A stretch of 64,000 bases of DNA from Burkholderiaceae bacterium. GTDB lineage: Bacteria; Pseudomonadota; Gammaproteobacteria; Burkholderiales; Burkholderiaceae_F. Below, in pieces: positions 1-7,693 of the stretch. Numbering within the stretch: the first letter of the stretch is position 1; every line of letters starts with the position of its first letter. The notes below the pieces were generated by a model. It saw only the letters and a list, made by a program, of their open reading frames with translations. It did not search any database and was not told where the DNA came from. The stretch covers positions 30,716 through 94,715 of the forward strand of contig JALHMQ010000019.1 of assembly GCA_022843955.1 (NCBI GenBank), in the 5' to 3' direction. The translations under genes were made by a program, and so were the position numbers.

Positions 1-225
1 TGGTGGGCACTGGCCGCGCCAGCGGGCACGCCGGCTGATGTCGTCAAGCGCATCGGGGATGCGCTCGTCAAAGCCGTTTCGTCTCCTGAGGTTCTGCAAA
101 AGCTGAAGGGCATGGAAATCGATCCCATGCTGCTTGGCCCGGCAGAGTTCAATGCGTTCATGCAGCGCGAACTGCCGTTCTGGACGTCATTCATTCAAAA
201 GTCTGGGATCAAGATCGCACCATGA
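1..225 (+). CDS. Bug-family tricarboxylate-binding receptor, C-terminal end (partial)
   Basis: The window opens inside a reading frame whose last 74 codons run from WWALAAPAGTPADVVKRI to the stop. The pattern of an 'APAGTP' turn, an alpha-helical 'DVVKRIGDALVKAV' segment and a terminal 'W..FIQKSGIKIAP' is what the C-terminus of Bug/TctC periplasmic solute receptors looks like. Such receptors bind carboxylates for tripartite tricarboxylate transporters or act as orphan sensors. The 5' part lies outside the window, so signal peptide and ligand loops cannot be judged. The stop overlaps the start of the next gene (ATGA), so the two are probably co-translated and the receptor may feed the lyase's substrate. 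Confidence 0.75.
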   Translation, partial: WWALAAPAGTPADVVKRIGDALVKAVSSPEVLQKLKGMEIDPMLLGPAEFNAFMQRELPFWTSFIQKSGIKIAP

Positions 226-1115
226 CGAACTCGCCGGGTTCACCTGGCGCGCGATTCCGCCAACTGATCGCGCGGGGGCCGGTGGCATGTGCCGGCGCGT
301 TCGATGCACTCAGTGCCAAGGTGCTCGAGTCCATCGGTGCCAATGCGCTGTACGTCAGCGGATTTGCCGCCGCAGCGTCGGCCTTCGGCGAGCCGGATCT
401 CGGTACCGTCAGCCAGACCGAGATGGCTGAGCACGTACGCCGGATCTGCCGAGCCACGACCCTCCCGGTGATCGCCGATGCAGATACCGGCTACGGCGGC
501 GCGCTCAATGTGGAGCGCACCGTTCGCGATTGGGAGGCGGCCGGTGCAGCGGGCCTGCATATGGAAGATCAGGTGTTTCCGAAGCGCTGTGGGCATCTTG
601 CCGGCAAGGAAGTCATTCCGCTGGATGAATACCTGCAAAAGCTCAAGGCGGCCCTAACGTCGCGTCGTGACCCGGACTTCTTCATCATCGCCAGAACCGA
701 TGCACTGGCCGTGAGCGGCATGGACGACACGCTTCGGCGCTGCCGCGCCTTCGCTGAAGCTGGCGCTGATGCAGTGTTCGTCGACGCACCGCGCTCGCGA
801 GACGACCTTGAGACGATCTCCACTGCGATGCGCGACGCCGGCGTCCCCCTGGTCTTCAACTCCGCGCGAACCGGGCGCAGTCCGGTGCTGGATGAAGCAA
901 GCTTGGCCAAACTCGGGTACCCGATCGTTCTCTATCCCCTGGAGGCTATGCTGATAGCGCAGAGCGCCGTCAGGTCAACCATGCGCGAACTGCTCGCCGC
1001 TGGAAGCACAGAGGCTGTAGCCAATAAAATGCTGACCTTCGGCGAGGTCAATACGCTGGTCAGCCTAGACAGCGCGCTGAGCCGCAGCATGCCTGAGCCT
1101 TCACGTAGCGCGTAA
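222..1115 (+). CDS. isocitrate lyase/PEP mutase superfamily lyase
   Basis: This 297-residue protein belongs to the isocitrate lyase/phosphoenolpyruvate mutase superfamily. It shows the metal-binding motif DADTGYGG at residues 86-93, the MEDQ segment at about 114-117 and the catalytic loop KRCGH at 121-125. The length fits 2-methylisocitrate lyase, oxaloacetate decarboxylase or 2,3-dimethylmalate lyase, all of which cleave a C-C bond next to a carboxylate with Mg2+. The family cannot be separated further by eye. Its ATG overlaps the receptor stop by four bases, which suggests a carboxylate uptake and breakdown unit. No prpC or prpD is next to it, so a role in the methylcitrate cycle is not supported by context. 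Confidence 0.85.
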   Translation: MTNSPGSPGARFRQLIARGPVACAGAFDALSAKVLESIGANALYVSGFAAAASAFGEPDLGTVSQTEMAEHVRRICRATTLPVIADADTGYGGALNVERTVRDWEAAGAAGLHMEDQVFPKRCGHLAGKEVIPLDEYLQKLKAALTSRRDPDFFIIARTDALAVSGMDDTLRRCRAFAEAGADAVFVDAPRSRDDLETISTAMRDAGVPLVFNSARTGRSPVLDEASLAKLGYPIVLYPLEAMLIAQSAVRSTMRELLAAGSTEAVANKMLTFGEVNTLVSLDSALSRSMPEPSRSA

Positions 1116-1560
1116 CGCAGCGTTCGGACGTTCGCTTCCTTTCTTGCAGAGCGCCGTCGCTTGCGTGTTGCGTTTGGCGCTTCCAAAGCATGGAGGGTTG
1201 CGCGAGGGTATCGGCGAGTGAATCGCGCTTTGACCGCGGGTGAACTGCGCTTTGATGGTCCGCTGGTGCCGGTCTCGACCGCGACCGCCTCTGGCCAGCT
1301 GCGGGCCTGCGCTGTAGTCATCGTCCGTGGTCTTCTGCTGACTGACCGCAGTCGGCTGGTGCTACGCGCGACCGCGGCTGTGTAGGGCACCCGCTGTGGC
1401 TGGGGCAGCGCGCCAGTCGTCCTGCCCCATGCCCTGTTTCGAATTCCGGCCACCGCTGACTCCGGTTGTCGTTTCCCGCGGTTACAGATGACTTAGCGGC
1501 ACCACCTGCTCAATGGCCTGATTTGTAGGTGGTTTTTCAGGCTTCTTGCAGATCAGATCC
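1116..1560. other. gene-free stretch, no recognisable feature
   Basis: About 445 bases without a convincing gene. Short open frames exist on both strands but none has a plausible ribosome site or a recognisable protein pattern. I see no RNA gene, insertion sequence end or clear promoter. It adjoins an eroded gene remnant and may be decayed coding DNA. Confidence 0.5.
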
Positions 1561-2090
1561 TTGGTGCGCCTCTTGGAGATGTATGCCGCGCCGCGCCGAT
1601 TTATTCAACACGCCTGCGGCTACTGAACCCGGCGTTCAGCTCGCCGTTGCTGGAGTGCTGACCGCGCTGGGACACTTGCGCCGGCTGCAGCTCGACTTGT
1701 CCACGCTAAGCAGGCTCGCCTTGATGAGGAGCAAAGACATCGCGAGCTAGAACTTCGACGCGTCGACGAGATCGCGCTTTAAGCAATTCGTCCCGCGTTA
1801 TCAGTTCGCGATGCCCCTTGGGCCGACGTTCTCGAGGTGTTGGAATCTCTCGGAGGCGAAGGAGCGACCGTTGAGACATTCATGTTCGATGCGACGACTT
1901 CGATAGTGAAGTTAGCGTGTCGATTCCGAGGCGATTGGGACCTCGGCAAAGGTGACTGGTGATCGGCGCCGCTTCCGCCGAGTTGAGCCGGCAAGAGTGG
2001 ATGGAGGGCAGCGTGATCGAGACCTATACGCTGCGGTTAACCCAGGTGCGCGCGGCACAAGCCATGGTGAACTTCGCGACTGTCGCGTGA
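1561..2090 (+). pseudogene. frameshifted remnant of a small PilN-like membrane/coiled-coil protein
   Basis: Three pieces in different frames together look like one small protein. Frame 1 gives a basic N-terminus (LVRLLEMYAAPRRF, from 1561) and then stops. Frame 2 gives a membrane-like stretch (VQLAVAGVLTALGHLRRLQ, near 1640-1690). Frame 1 resumes with a charged coiled coil (KQARLDEEQRHRELELRRVD, near 1705-1770), has one in-frame TAA at 1780, and continues through APWADVLEVLESLGG to a stop at 1960. The third frame then carries LSRQEWMEGSVIETYTLRLT to a stop at 2088-2090. Short tail, membrane helix, coiled coil and a compact C-terminal domain is the layout of PilN/GspL-like pilus assembly proteins. 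The family guess is inference; the multiple frameshifts are seen directly. Confidence 0.4.
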
Positions 2091-2162
2091 GCGAAGGCAT
2101 CGTCACAACTGCATGCCCATCAAATCAGTTGCAACAGAACTCCACGGCGACTGCGGGCCAAG

Positions 2163-2196
2163 AAAAAAGGCTTAGGAGGCAAGCTCCTAAGCCTTT
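2163..2196 (-). terminator. rho-independent terminator after tRNA-Arg
   Basis: A perfect 13-bp stem (2166-2178 with 2184-2196) closes a five-base loop, GCAAG. Read on the minus strand it ends in a run of six T residues. It lies about 17 bases beyond the 3' end of the minus-strand tRNA-Arg, so it most likely ends that transcript. Confidence 0.85.
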
Positions 2197-2213
2197 GATC
2201 GTCAAACAAAATG

Positions 2214-2290
2214 TGGCGCGCCCGGCAGGATTCGAACCCACGACCCCTTGGTTCGTAGCCAAGTACTCTATCCAACTGAGCTACGGGCGC
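2214..2290 (-). tRNA. tRNA-Arg (anticodon ACG)
   Basis: The minus strand folds as a 77-base tRNA with encoded CCA. The acceptor arms GCGCCCG and CGGGCGC pair, the D arm is AGCTCAGTTGGATAGAGT, and the T arm contains GGTTCGAATCC. The anticodon loop CTACGAA, closed by TTGG/CCAA, gives anticodon ACG, which would be edited to ICG and read CGU, CGC and CGA. It lies 36 bases downstream of the GTPase gene on the same strand and is followed by a clear terminator. Confidence 0.97.
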
Positions 2291-2326
2291 GAGGGCGCGA
2301 AGTGTACAGGAAATCGGTCGGCGAGC

Positions 2327-3865
2327 TCAGGGCTGAGCGGGCTTCTGGGCGCCGAGTGAAGTATCGGCATGTGCTGCGCCGATCGCGCCCGGGTACAGCC
2401 GCGCAAGCACCTGGCTGACCAGCGCGGTCAACAGTCGCTGCAGGTCAGCGGCAGCGCCTTCTTGTTGATCGACGATGCGTGGCCAGAGTGCGTTGAACTC
2501 GGCTGCCCGCATCGAATACGCCTGTGCAACCTCGCCCTGCCAGAACGCGGGTGCCTCACCTTCGACGTACTGACCGCGACCGCGGCCGAAGTGCGCGACG
2601 GCCAGGTAGCGCAGCACGCTCGAGCGCACCAGTCCTTCGACGAAAGCTGGCGCAAAGCGCACCACCGTGCGTTCGCGCCCGGCGAGTTTGTTGAAGCCGC
2701 GGGCGACACCGGCACCCGTGAGCCCGCCGATCACGCCGCCCACCAGCATGCCGGCGCCGAAGGTCAATCCGCCGGCTGCAAGATCGGCCTTCAGGCCAGT
2801 CAATGCGCCGGTCACGAGGCTGCTCCAGAGCGCGGCGCGCCCTTCATCCACGCGCTCGCGCGCACTGAAGTTCTCGCGCAAGCGCTGAAGCACGGTCTGG
2901 GCGGCATGGCCGTCGAGCCCATGCAGCGCAATCAGCCGACTGGTGCTGTTGCGGATGCTGGTATCCAGACGCTTCAGCAGCTGCGTCATGGCCTGCTCGC
3001 GTGCTGGATCGGCGCGCTCTCCGATGCCGAGCGTGCGCATCACGCGCTGCGCGGTGTTGGCGCCCTCGGTGTCGATCGGCTCACTGTCGGCAACGGCGAG
3101 CGTCAGCTGCTCGGCCAGGACCCGCATCGCGGAGTCGAACCGCTGGCTGCTGCGCTGGCGCCATTGCGCCTGCAGTCGCGCGTAGGCATCGAGCTTGGCG
3201 GCCGGCAGCATGGCGCCGACCGCATCGAGCAGCACACCCTCCTGCACCCAGCAGCGGGCAAAAGCGTCGAGCGGCAGAACGTTGCGCACCACGCCGAAGG
3301 TGGACAGGTGGTCGCGCCAGCGATCCACCTCGGCGCGTTCGTCGGCGCTGGTGCGCGGCGGGCCGAGCTGGTTGAGCAGGGCGAGCACGGGGCGGTCGAT
3401 CCAGCGCAGCACCTGCATCTCGGATGAGACATAACCGGCATCGCGCGGGTCTTCGGCCGCATTGACGAGGTACAGCACGACGTCCGACGACTCGCGCGCG
3501 GTGCGGATCGCCTGCTGACTGCACCAGAGGGGGCGATCACGATGACGGTCCCACACCTCGCGCAGCAGCCAGCCGATCGGGTTGTCGGCGTGGCGCAGTC
3601 GGGCCACGAGGCGGGCGGAATCGCCGAAGCCCGGCGTATCCCAGAGTCGCAGCAGGTCACCTGCTGAAGTGGTGAGCAGCGTGTGCGCGGTGGCGATCTC
3701 GGTGACGTGCGGGGCGTCGCGCACTTCGCCGACATCCTGCGCGAGCAGGGTGCGGGCGAGGGTGGTCTTGCCAGCGTTGGTATGCGAGATCAAGGTGATC
3801 TCGATCGTCGTGCCGGCAGACTCCGTTGCGGGCGCCGTTGTCGGGTCGGCAGGCGACGCGGTCAT
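2327..3865 (-). CDS. DUF3482-type GTPase
   Basis: A 512-residue protein with an N-terminal G domain: a P-loop HTNAGKTT at about residues 28-35 and a Walker B/G3 motif DTPGFGDS at 76-83. The expected NKxD specificity motif is degenerate (NQLG near 162), so guanine specificity is assumed from the family. The C-terminal half fits DUF3482 and holds a glycine-zipper stretch (LAAGGLTFGAGMLVGGVIGG, about 360-380) that may insert in or cross the membrane. It overlaps the upstream DUF2868 membrane-protein gene by four bases (ATGA). The two families are usually neighbours, so this is probably a membrane-linked GTPase system. Its biological role is unknown to me. Confidence 0.8.
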   Translation of the reverse strand: MTASPADPTTAPATESAGTTIEITLISHTNAGKTTLARTLLAQDVGEVRDAPHVTEIATAHTLLTTSAGDLLRLWDTPGFGDSARLVARLRHADNPIGWLLREVWDRHRDRPLWCSQQAIRTARESSDVVLYLVNAAEDPRDAGYVSSEMQVLRWIDRPVLALLNQLGPPRTSADERAEVDRWRDHLSTFGVVRNVLPLDAFARCWVQEGVLLDAVGAMLPAAKLDAYARLQAQWRQRSSQRFDSAMRVLAEQLTLAVADSEPIDTEGANTAQRVMRTLGIGERADPAREQAMTQLLKRLDTSIRNSTSRLIALHGLDGHAAQTVLQRLRENFSARERVDEGRAALWSSLVTGALTGLKADLAAGGLTFGAGMLVGGVIGGLTGAGVARGFNKLAGRERTVVRFAPAFVEGLVRSSVLRYLAVAHFGRGRGQYVEGEAPAFWQGEVAQAYSMRAAEFNALWPRIVDQQEGAAADLQRLLTALVSQVLARLYPGAIGAAHADTSLGAQKPAQP

Positions 3866-5340
3866 TCCGGCTGCCCCAGCACTGCGCCGAGTTCGCGCTC
3901 GATCTGCGTCAGGTCAGGCGCAGCCAGGTCGGCAATCGCGATCGGCCAGCCGCGACTGGTGGCGAAGGCGCGCCACGCGTCGCGGCGTTGCGCCAGTCGC
4001 TCGTCGCTGCCCGGCTGCGTGCCCAGGCGACGGCGATAGGCGCCCTCGTCGACCAGCATGGCGTGTGGCGGCGGCAAGCCGGCCCGCAAGGCGTCCAGGA
4101 AGGCGCCGTGGTTCTCCTGCTCGGGTGTGGCCGCCAGGTTGAAGAGCGCGAGGTTCAGTGCCACCTGTGCGTCAGCCGGCATGGCTCCGTCGACGGCGCG
4201 CGCTTCTTCGCCGAACGCTACGGAGGGTCGTTGCAGCAGTTCGGCGTCTTCGCCCAGCAGGCGGCGCGCGATGGTTCTCAGTGAATCACCCGCAGCTTCG
4301 TCGAGCGTGAAGCTGTAGGGCAGTACGCGCAGGCGGGCGCGCCCGCGGGTGAAGCCGCCCAGCAGCCGGCGGAAGTAGGGCGCCGCCAGATCCAGGTCCA
4401 TGCGATGTGCGTGTCGGTGTGCCCGCCAGGCAGCCCACGCCCACAGTGCCAGGCGCGGCACGATAACCAGCGCGGCAACCGTCAACGCGTACCAGTGGAT
4501 CCAGCGGGCCGCGCTCTCGCCGCTGCTGGCGGGAAAACGCAACGTTGAAACCTGGTCCGCGGTGGGGAACGCCTGCCCCAGCGCCTGCGCGGCGGGGCCG
4601 AGAATCGCCGACAGCAGCGCATGAACCTGCGAGGCATCGAGAAACGTGCTCTCCCAGCCGGCGCGGTAGTCGAACACCAGCCCGCGTACATACAGGCCCG
4701 CCACCGCACCCGCGGCGAACAGCGCCGCTGCCAGATGCAGCACGCGGGCGATGCGCGCGCCGGTGAGCGAGGCGCTCAGCGTGGCCCATTCCAGCATGAA
4801 GCGGCCCAGCGGCACGTCGAGCGATTTGGCGCCGCGCGGGGCGGCACGCCGGGCGAGATCCAGCAGCCACGCGCGCAGGCCGCGCTGTTCCGTTCCCGTG
4901 GCGCCGCGCGCGACCGCGCCGCGCAGGCCGGAGATGACGACCAGCAGGTAGACGGCGAGGTTCCACAGCACCAGGACCAACAGCGGAAATGCCAGCACGT
5001 TGACCTGGCCGCGGTCACCGATGCGCTCGAACAGCACGCCGGCAACCAGCGCTGCCAGCGGCACCACGAGGTCGATCCATGGGCGCCAGGCGACGGCCGC
5101 GGCGGTGCGGCGCACTGCCGGGCGGCGTTCGCTCAACTTGCCGATCAGCAAGTGGGCACGCTGCGCAAGGTAGCGCTCGGCACTGGCGGGCTCGCGCTTT
5201 TCTGCGGCCGACCACCGTGTCAGTTCGGCGGCGGCGCGGCTCGCGTACTGACGGTCCTCCTGCGACAACGTGGCGAAGTCCTTGTCCGCCATTTCAATGG
5301 CGCGAACCAGCACCACTTCGCGGGCGTCGTTCTCGTTCAT
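3862..5340 (-). CDS. DUF2868 integral membrane protein
   Basis: About 492 residues from the ATG at 5340 (MNENDAREVV); an ATG 30 bases upstream is possible but less natural. The N-terminal 80 residues are charged and cytoplasmic-looking. There are then several hydrophobic segments, including a pair around LVVPLAALVAGVLF and VLAFPLLVLVLWNLAVYLLV, one at LHLAAALFAAGAVAGLYV, and one at WYALTVAALVIVPRLALW. The C-terminal third is soluble. This matches DUF2868. It precedes and overlaps the DUF3482 GTPase gene by four bases, so the products are likely made in fixed ratio and act together at the inner membrane. No enzymatic motif is visible. Confidence 0.78.
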   Translation of the reverse strand: MNENDAREVVLVRAIEMADKDFATLSQEDRQYASRAAAELTRWSAAEKREPASAERYLAQRAHLLIGKLSERRPAVRRTAAAVAWRPWIDLVVPLAALVAGVLFERIGDRGQVNVLAFPLLVLVLWNLAVYLLVVISGLRGAVARGATGTEQRGLRAWLLDLARRAAPRGAKSLDVPLGRFMLEWATLSASLTGARIARVLHLAAALFAAGAVAGLYVRGLVFDYRAGWESTFLDASQVHALLSAILGPAAQALGQAFPTADQVSTLRFPASSGESAARWIHWYALTVAALVIVPRLALWAWAAWRAHRHAHRMDLDLAAPYFRRLLGGFTRGRARLRVLPYSFTLDEAAGDSLRTIARRLLGEDAELLQRPSVAFGEEARAVDGAMPADAQVALNLALFNLAATPEQENHGAFLDALRAGLPPPHAMLVDEGAYRRRLGTQPGSDERLAQRRDAWRAFATSRGWPIAIADLAAPDLTQIERELGAVLGQPE

Positions 5341-5449
5341 GCCGCGATTATGAAACGTCACGTCCGGCATGGCCGCGTAAGCGTCCTCGGGCCGCCCCTA
5401 CGCGATCGACCCACGCCCGATTCCACCATCGACGGCGGACGCAGACGTG

Positions 5450-6262
5450 TCAAGCCACCGCGCCGACCACCGGCTCCAGCGTGGCGATCACGGGCGCATG
5501 GTCGCTTGGCTGCTCTTGGCGACGTGGCTCGATGTCGATGGTGCAGGCGGTGCAGCGATGCGCGAGCGGCCCACTCAGCAGGATGTGGTCGATGCGCAGC
5601 CCCATTTTTCGACGGAACGCGAGGTTGCGGTAGTCCCACCAAGAGTAGCTGCGCTCCGGTTGCTCGAACAGGCGGAAGCTGTCAGTCAGGCCCAGATCGA
5701 CCAGGCCGCGGAACGCGGCTTTTTCCGGCTCCGAGAACAACACCTGGCCGGCCCAGGCGGCGGGGTCATGGACGTCGCGATCTTCGGGGGCGATGTTGTA
5801 GTCGCCCAGCAGCGCCAGGTTTGGATGCTGCTCCACCTGGCCGCGCAGCCAGTCGCTGAGCGCGGTGAGCCAAGACAGCTTGTAGGCGTACTTGTCGCTG
5901 CCGACCGCCTGCCCGTTGGGGAAGTAGCCGCAGATGATCCGCAATGCGTCCGACGGTGCCGCATCGAAGGTCAGCGCGAGCAGCCGTTTCTGTTCATCGA
6001 CGAACCCCGGCAGGTTGACCTGAACCTCACGCGGGGCGCCGGTGGTGGCCTCGCGCATCAGGATGGCAATGCCGTTGTAGGTCTTTTGCCCGGCGAAGAC
6101 GCTGCGATAGCCGGCGGCCTGCAGTTCGGCCTGCGGGAACTTGTCGTCGGTGAGTTTGGTTTCCTGCAGGCAGACGATGTCGACCGCGTGCTTGCCGAGC
6201 CAGTCGAGCAGGTGCGGCAGCCGCACTTTCAGCGAATTGACGTTCCAGGTGGCAAGCTTCAA
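5450..6262 (-). CDS. xth: exodeoxyribonuclease III (AP endonuclease)
   Basis: This is an exonuclease III-type Mg2+ nuclease that cuts DNA at abasic sites and removes 3'-blocking groups in base excision repair. Visible family motifs are ATWNVNSLKVR at the N-terminus, CLQETKL with the metal-binding Glu, GDYNIAPEDRDVHDP, SYSWWDYR, RIDHILLS and the terminal SDHAPV with the catalytic His. I chose the TTG at 6262 because it gives the family's usual start (LKLATWN) and follows GAGG by five bases; an ATG at 6292 would add ten residues. The length of about 270 residues is normal. Confidence 0.9.
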   Translation of the reverse strand: MKLATWNVNSLKVRLPHLLDWLGKHAVDIVCLQETKLTDDKFPQAELQAAGYRSVFAGQKTYNGIAILMREATTGAPREVQVNLPGFVDEQKRLLALTFDAAPSDALRIICGYFPNGQAVGSDKYAYKLSWLTALSDWLRGQVEQHPNLALLGDYNIAPEDRDVHDPAAWAGQVLFSEPEKAAFRGLVDLGLTDSFRLFEQPERSYSWWDYRNLAFRRKMGLRIDHILLSGPLAHRCTACTIDIEPRRQEQPSDHAPVIATLEPVVGAVA

Positions 6263-6463
6263 GAGAACCTCATGTGGCGATCGTGTCATCAAGGTGGGAC
6301 AGGCGATGACCTTCGCTCGTCATCCTACAAGGCCGAGGCTGCGCGATTCCTTTAAAGGCGAGCGCACGGTTTCTTGCTTGAGTGCAAACAGCAGTGCTCG
6401 CTGGCGTGCCCACAGCGCGACACACGCGAAACGGCGTCGTCGACCAGAAACCGATCTGCGCCA

Positions 6464-7693
6464 TCACTGGCGTAGCAGCAGCTCGGCCGCCGAAAACGAT
6501 TCGCGTGAGACCTGCGCCCACCACTGCGAGAACGAGTCGCAGCGCCGGTCGACGGGCGGGAACAGCGTGGGCACCGCCTGACAGTCGGCCCACGCCGCCA
6601 GCCAGGGTGCAAGGTGCGGCTCGGCCATGCTGCGCACGCTCCGGGCGCTGCGCAGCGCGCTGCCAATGGCCGCCGCGTCGCCGTGCCAGCGGAGCTCGGT
6701 GAGCTCAACCATGCGTTGACCGACGAAGCGCCAGCGCCACTCGCTCCAGGGCCAGGCGCGGTGAAAGTCGGCAACCAACAAGCCGATCACGACCGTACCG
6801 GCCGGCCGGTCCGACGGCAGTTCCCGCAGGCACCAGGGGTGCACGAGCCAGACATCGCGTCCTGCCGCGTCAGCGGCATCGGGTGCGGCCAGACCGAGGT
6901 CGGCGGGAGGATCGGAGCGAAGCGCGGGCTCGGTGAGTGACGCGGTGTCAGGCAGCGCGTGGGCGGTGGCCGGCGGCATGGCGTGGGCGCTGCGCGCCAG
7001 GTGATCCAGCACCTCATACGACGTGTCGATCACGCTGCCCGGGCTGTGCCAGGCCGCCGGCGCGTAGCGCGCCACGTTGTCGGCGTTGAAGAGGTATGGC
7101 TTGTGGCTGCCAGTGCCGGCGACCCATTGCCAGCTGAGATGGTTGCTGGCCAGGTCGCCGTCGAGCAGGTGGCCGTAGAGCCAGTCGGCGCCGGCGCGCC
7201 AGTGCACCTTGCGCACGTGCACCACATAGCTGGCCAGCCACATGCGGGCGTGGTTGTGCAGCATGCCGGTGGCGTACAGCCTGCGAACCGCCTGGTCGAT
7301 CACTGGCACGCCGGTGGCGCCGCGGCGGATGTCGACGGGCAGTTCGCGCGCGTAGGCCGCGTCGGGCAGCGGGCCGGAGCGGAGCGAGTGCAGGATGCCG
7401 TTGCCGCGCTGCGCCCAGACATGGCGGAAGTACTCGCGCCAGCCCAGCTCGAACACGAACTTGTGCTGTACGTCCAGCGCATGGCGCGACGCGACCCCGG
7501 CCAGCACGTCGGCCAGGGTGACGAAGCCGTGCGTGATGTACGGCGACAAGCCGCTGACCGCGCCGTCGATCGCGTTGCGCGTGCGCGCATACGCCGCCGG
7601 TTGCACGGCGGCGATGCGTGCATGCGCTGCCGCGAGCGTGGGATCGAAGCCGAGCCGTGCAATATCAGGCACGTGGCTAGGCCTGTGGTTCAT
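6464..7693 (-). CDS. photolyase-like protein, FAD-binding domain first
   Basis: About 409 residues. The N-terminal 240 or so match the photolyase/cryptochrome FAD-binding helical domain: YARTRNAIDGAVSGLSPYIT, FVFELGWREYFRH, a long stretch ending VHVRKVHWRAGADWLYGHLLDG, and DLASNHLSWQWVAGTGSHKPY with the FAD and DNA-contact residues. The usual N-terminal alpha/beta antenna domain is absent. Instead the C-terminal part (VWLVHPWCLRELP to FSQWWAQVSR) alternates hydrophobic strands and helices like an alpha/beta domain, so the order looks inverted. The start ATG at 7693 lies inside the end of the upstream photolyase gene (17-base overlap). DNA repair or blue-light sensing is inferred from the family; FAD is the likely cofactor. 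Confidence 0.75.
   Translation of the reverse strand: MNHRPSHVPDIARLGFDPTLAAAHARIAAVQPAAYARTRNAIDGAVSGLSPYITHGFVTLADVLAGVASRHALDVQHKFVFELGWREYFRHVWAQRGNGILHSLRSGPLPDAAYARELPVDIRRGATGVPVIDQAVRRLYATGMLHNHARMWLASYVVHVRKVHWRAGADWLYGHLLDGDLASNHLSWQWVAGTGSHKPYLFNADNVARYAPAAWHSPGSVIDTSYEVLDHLARSAHAMPPATAHALPDTASLTEPALRSDPPADLGLAAPDAADAAGRDVWLVHPWCLRELPSDRPAGTVVIGLLVADFHRAWPWSEWRWRFVGQRMVELTELRWHGDAAAIGSALRSARSVRSMAEPHLAPWLAAWADCQAVPTLFPPVDRRCDSFSQWWAQVSRESFSAAELLLRQ

Noticed and set aside
1161..1385. Possible small gene in the gene-free stretch
   Set aside because: 74 codons, no ribosome site, no recognisable pattern and no neighbour context.
2369..3427. 352-codon plus-strand frame antisense to the GTPase
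   Set aside because: The minus-strand gene has clear GTPase motifs; the plus frame has none.
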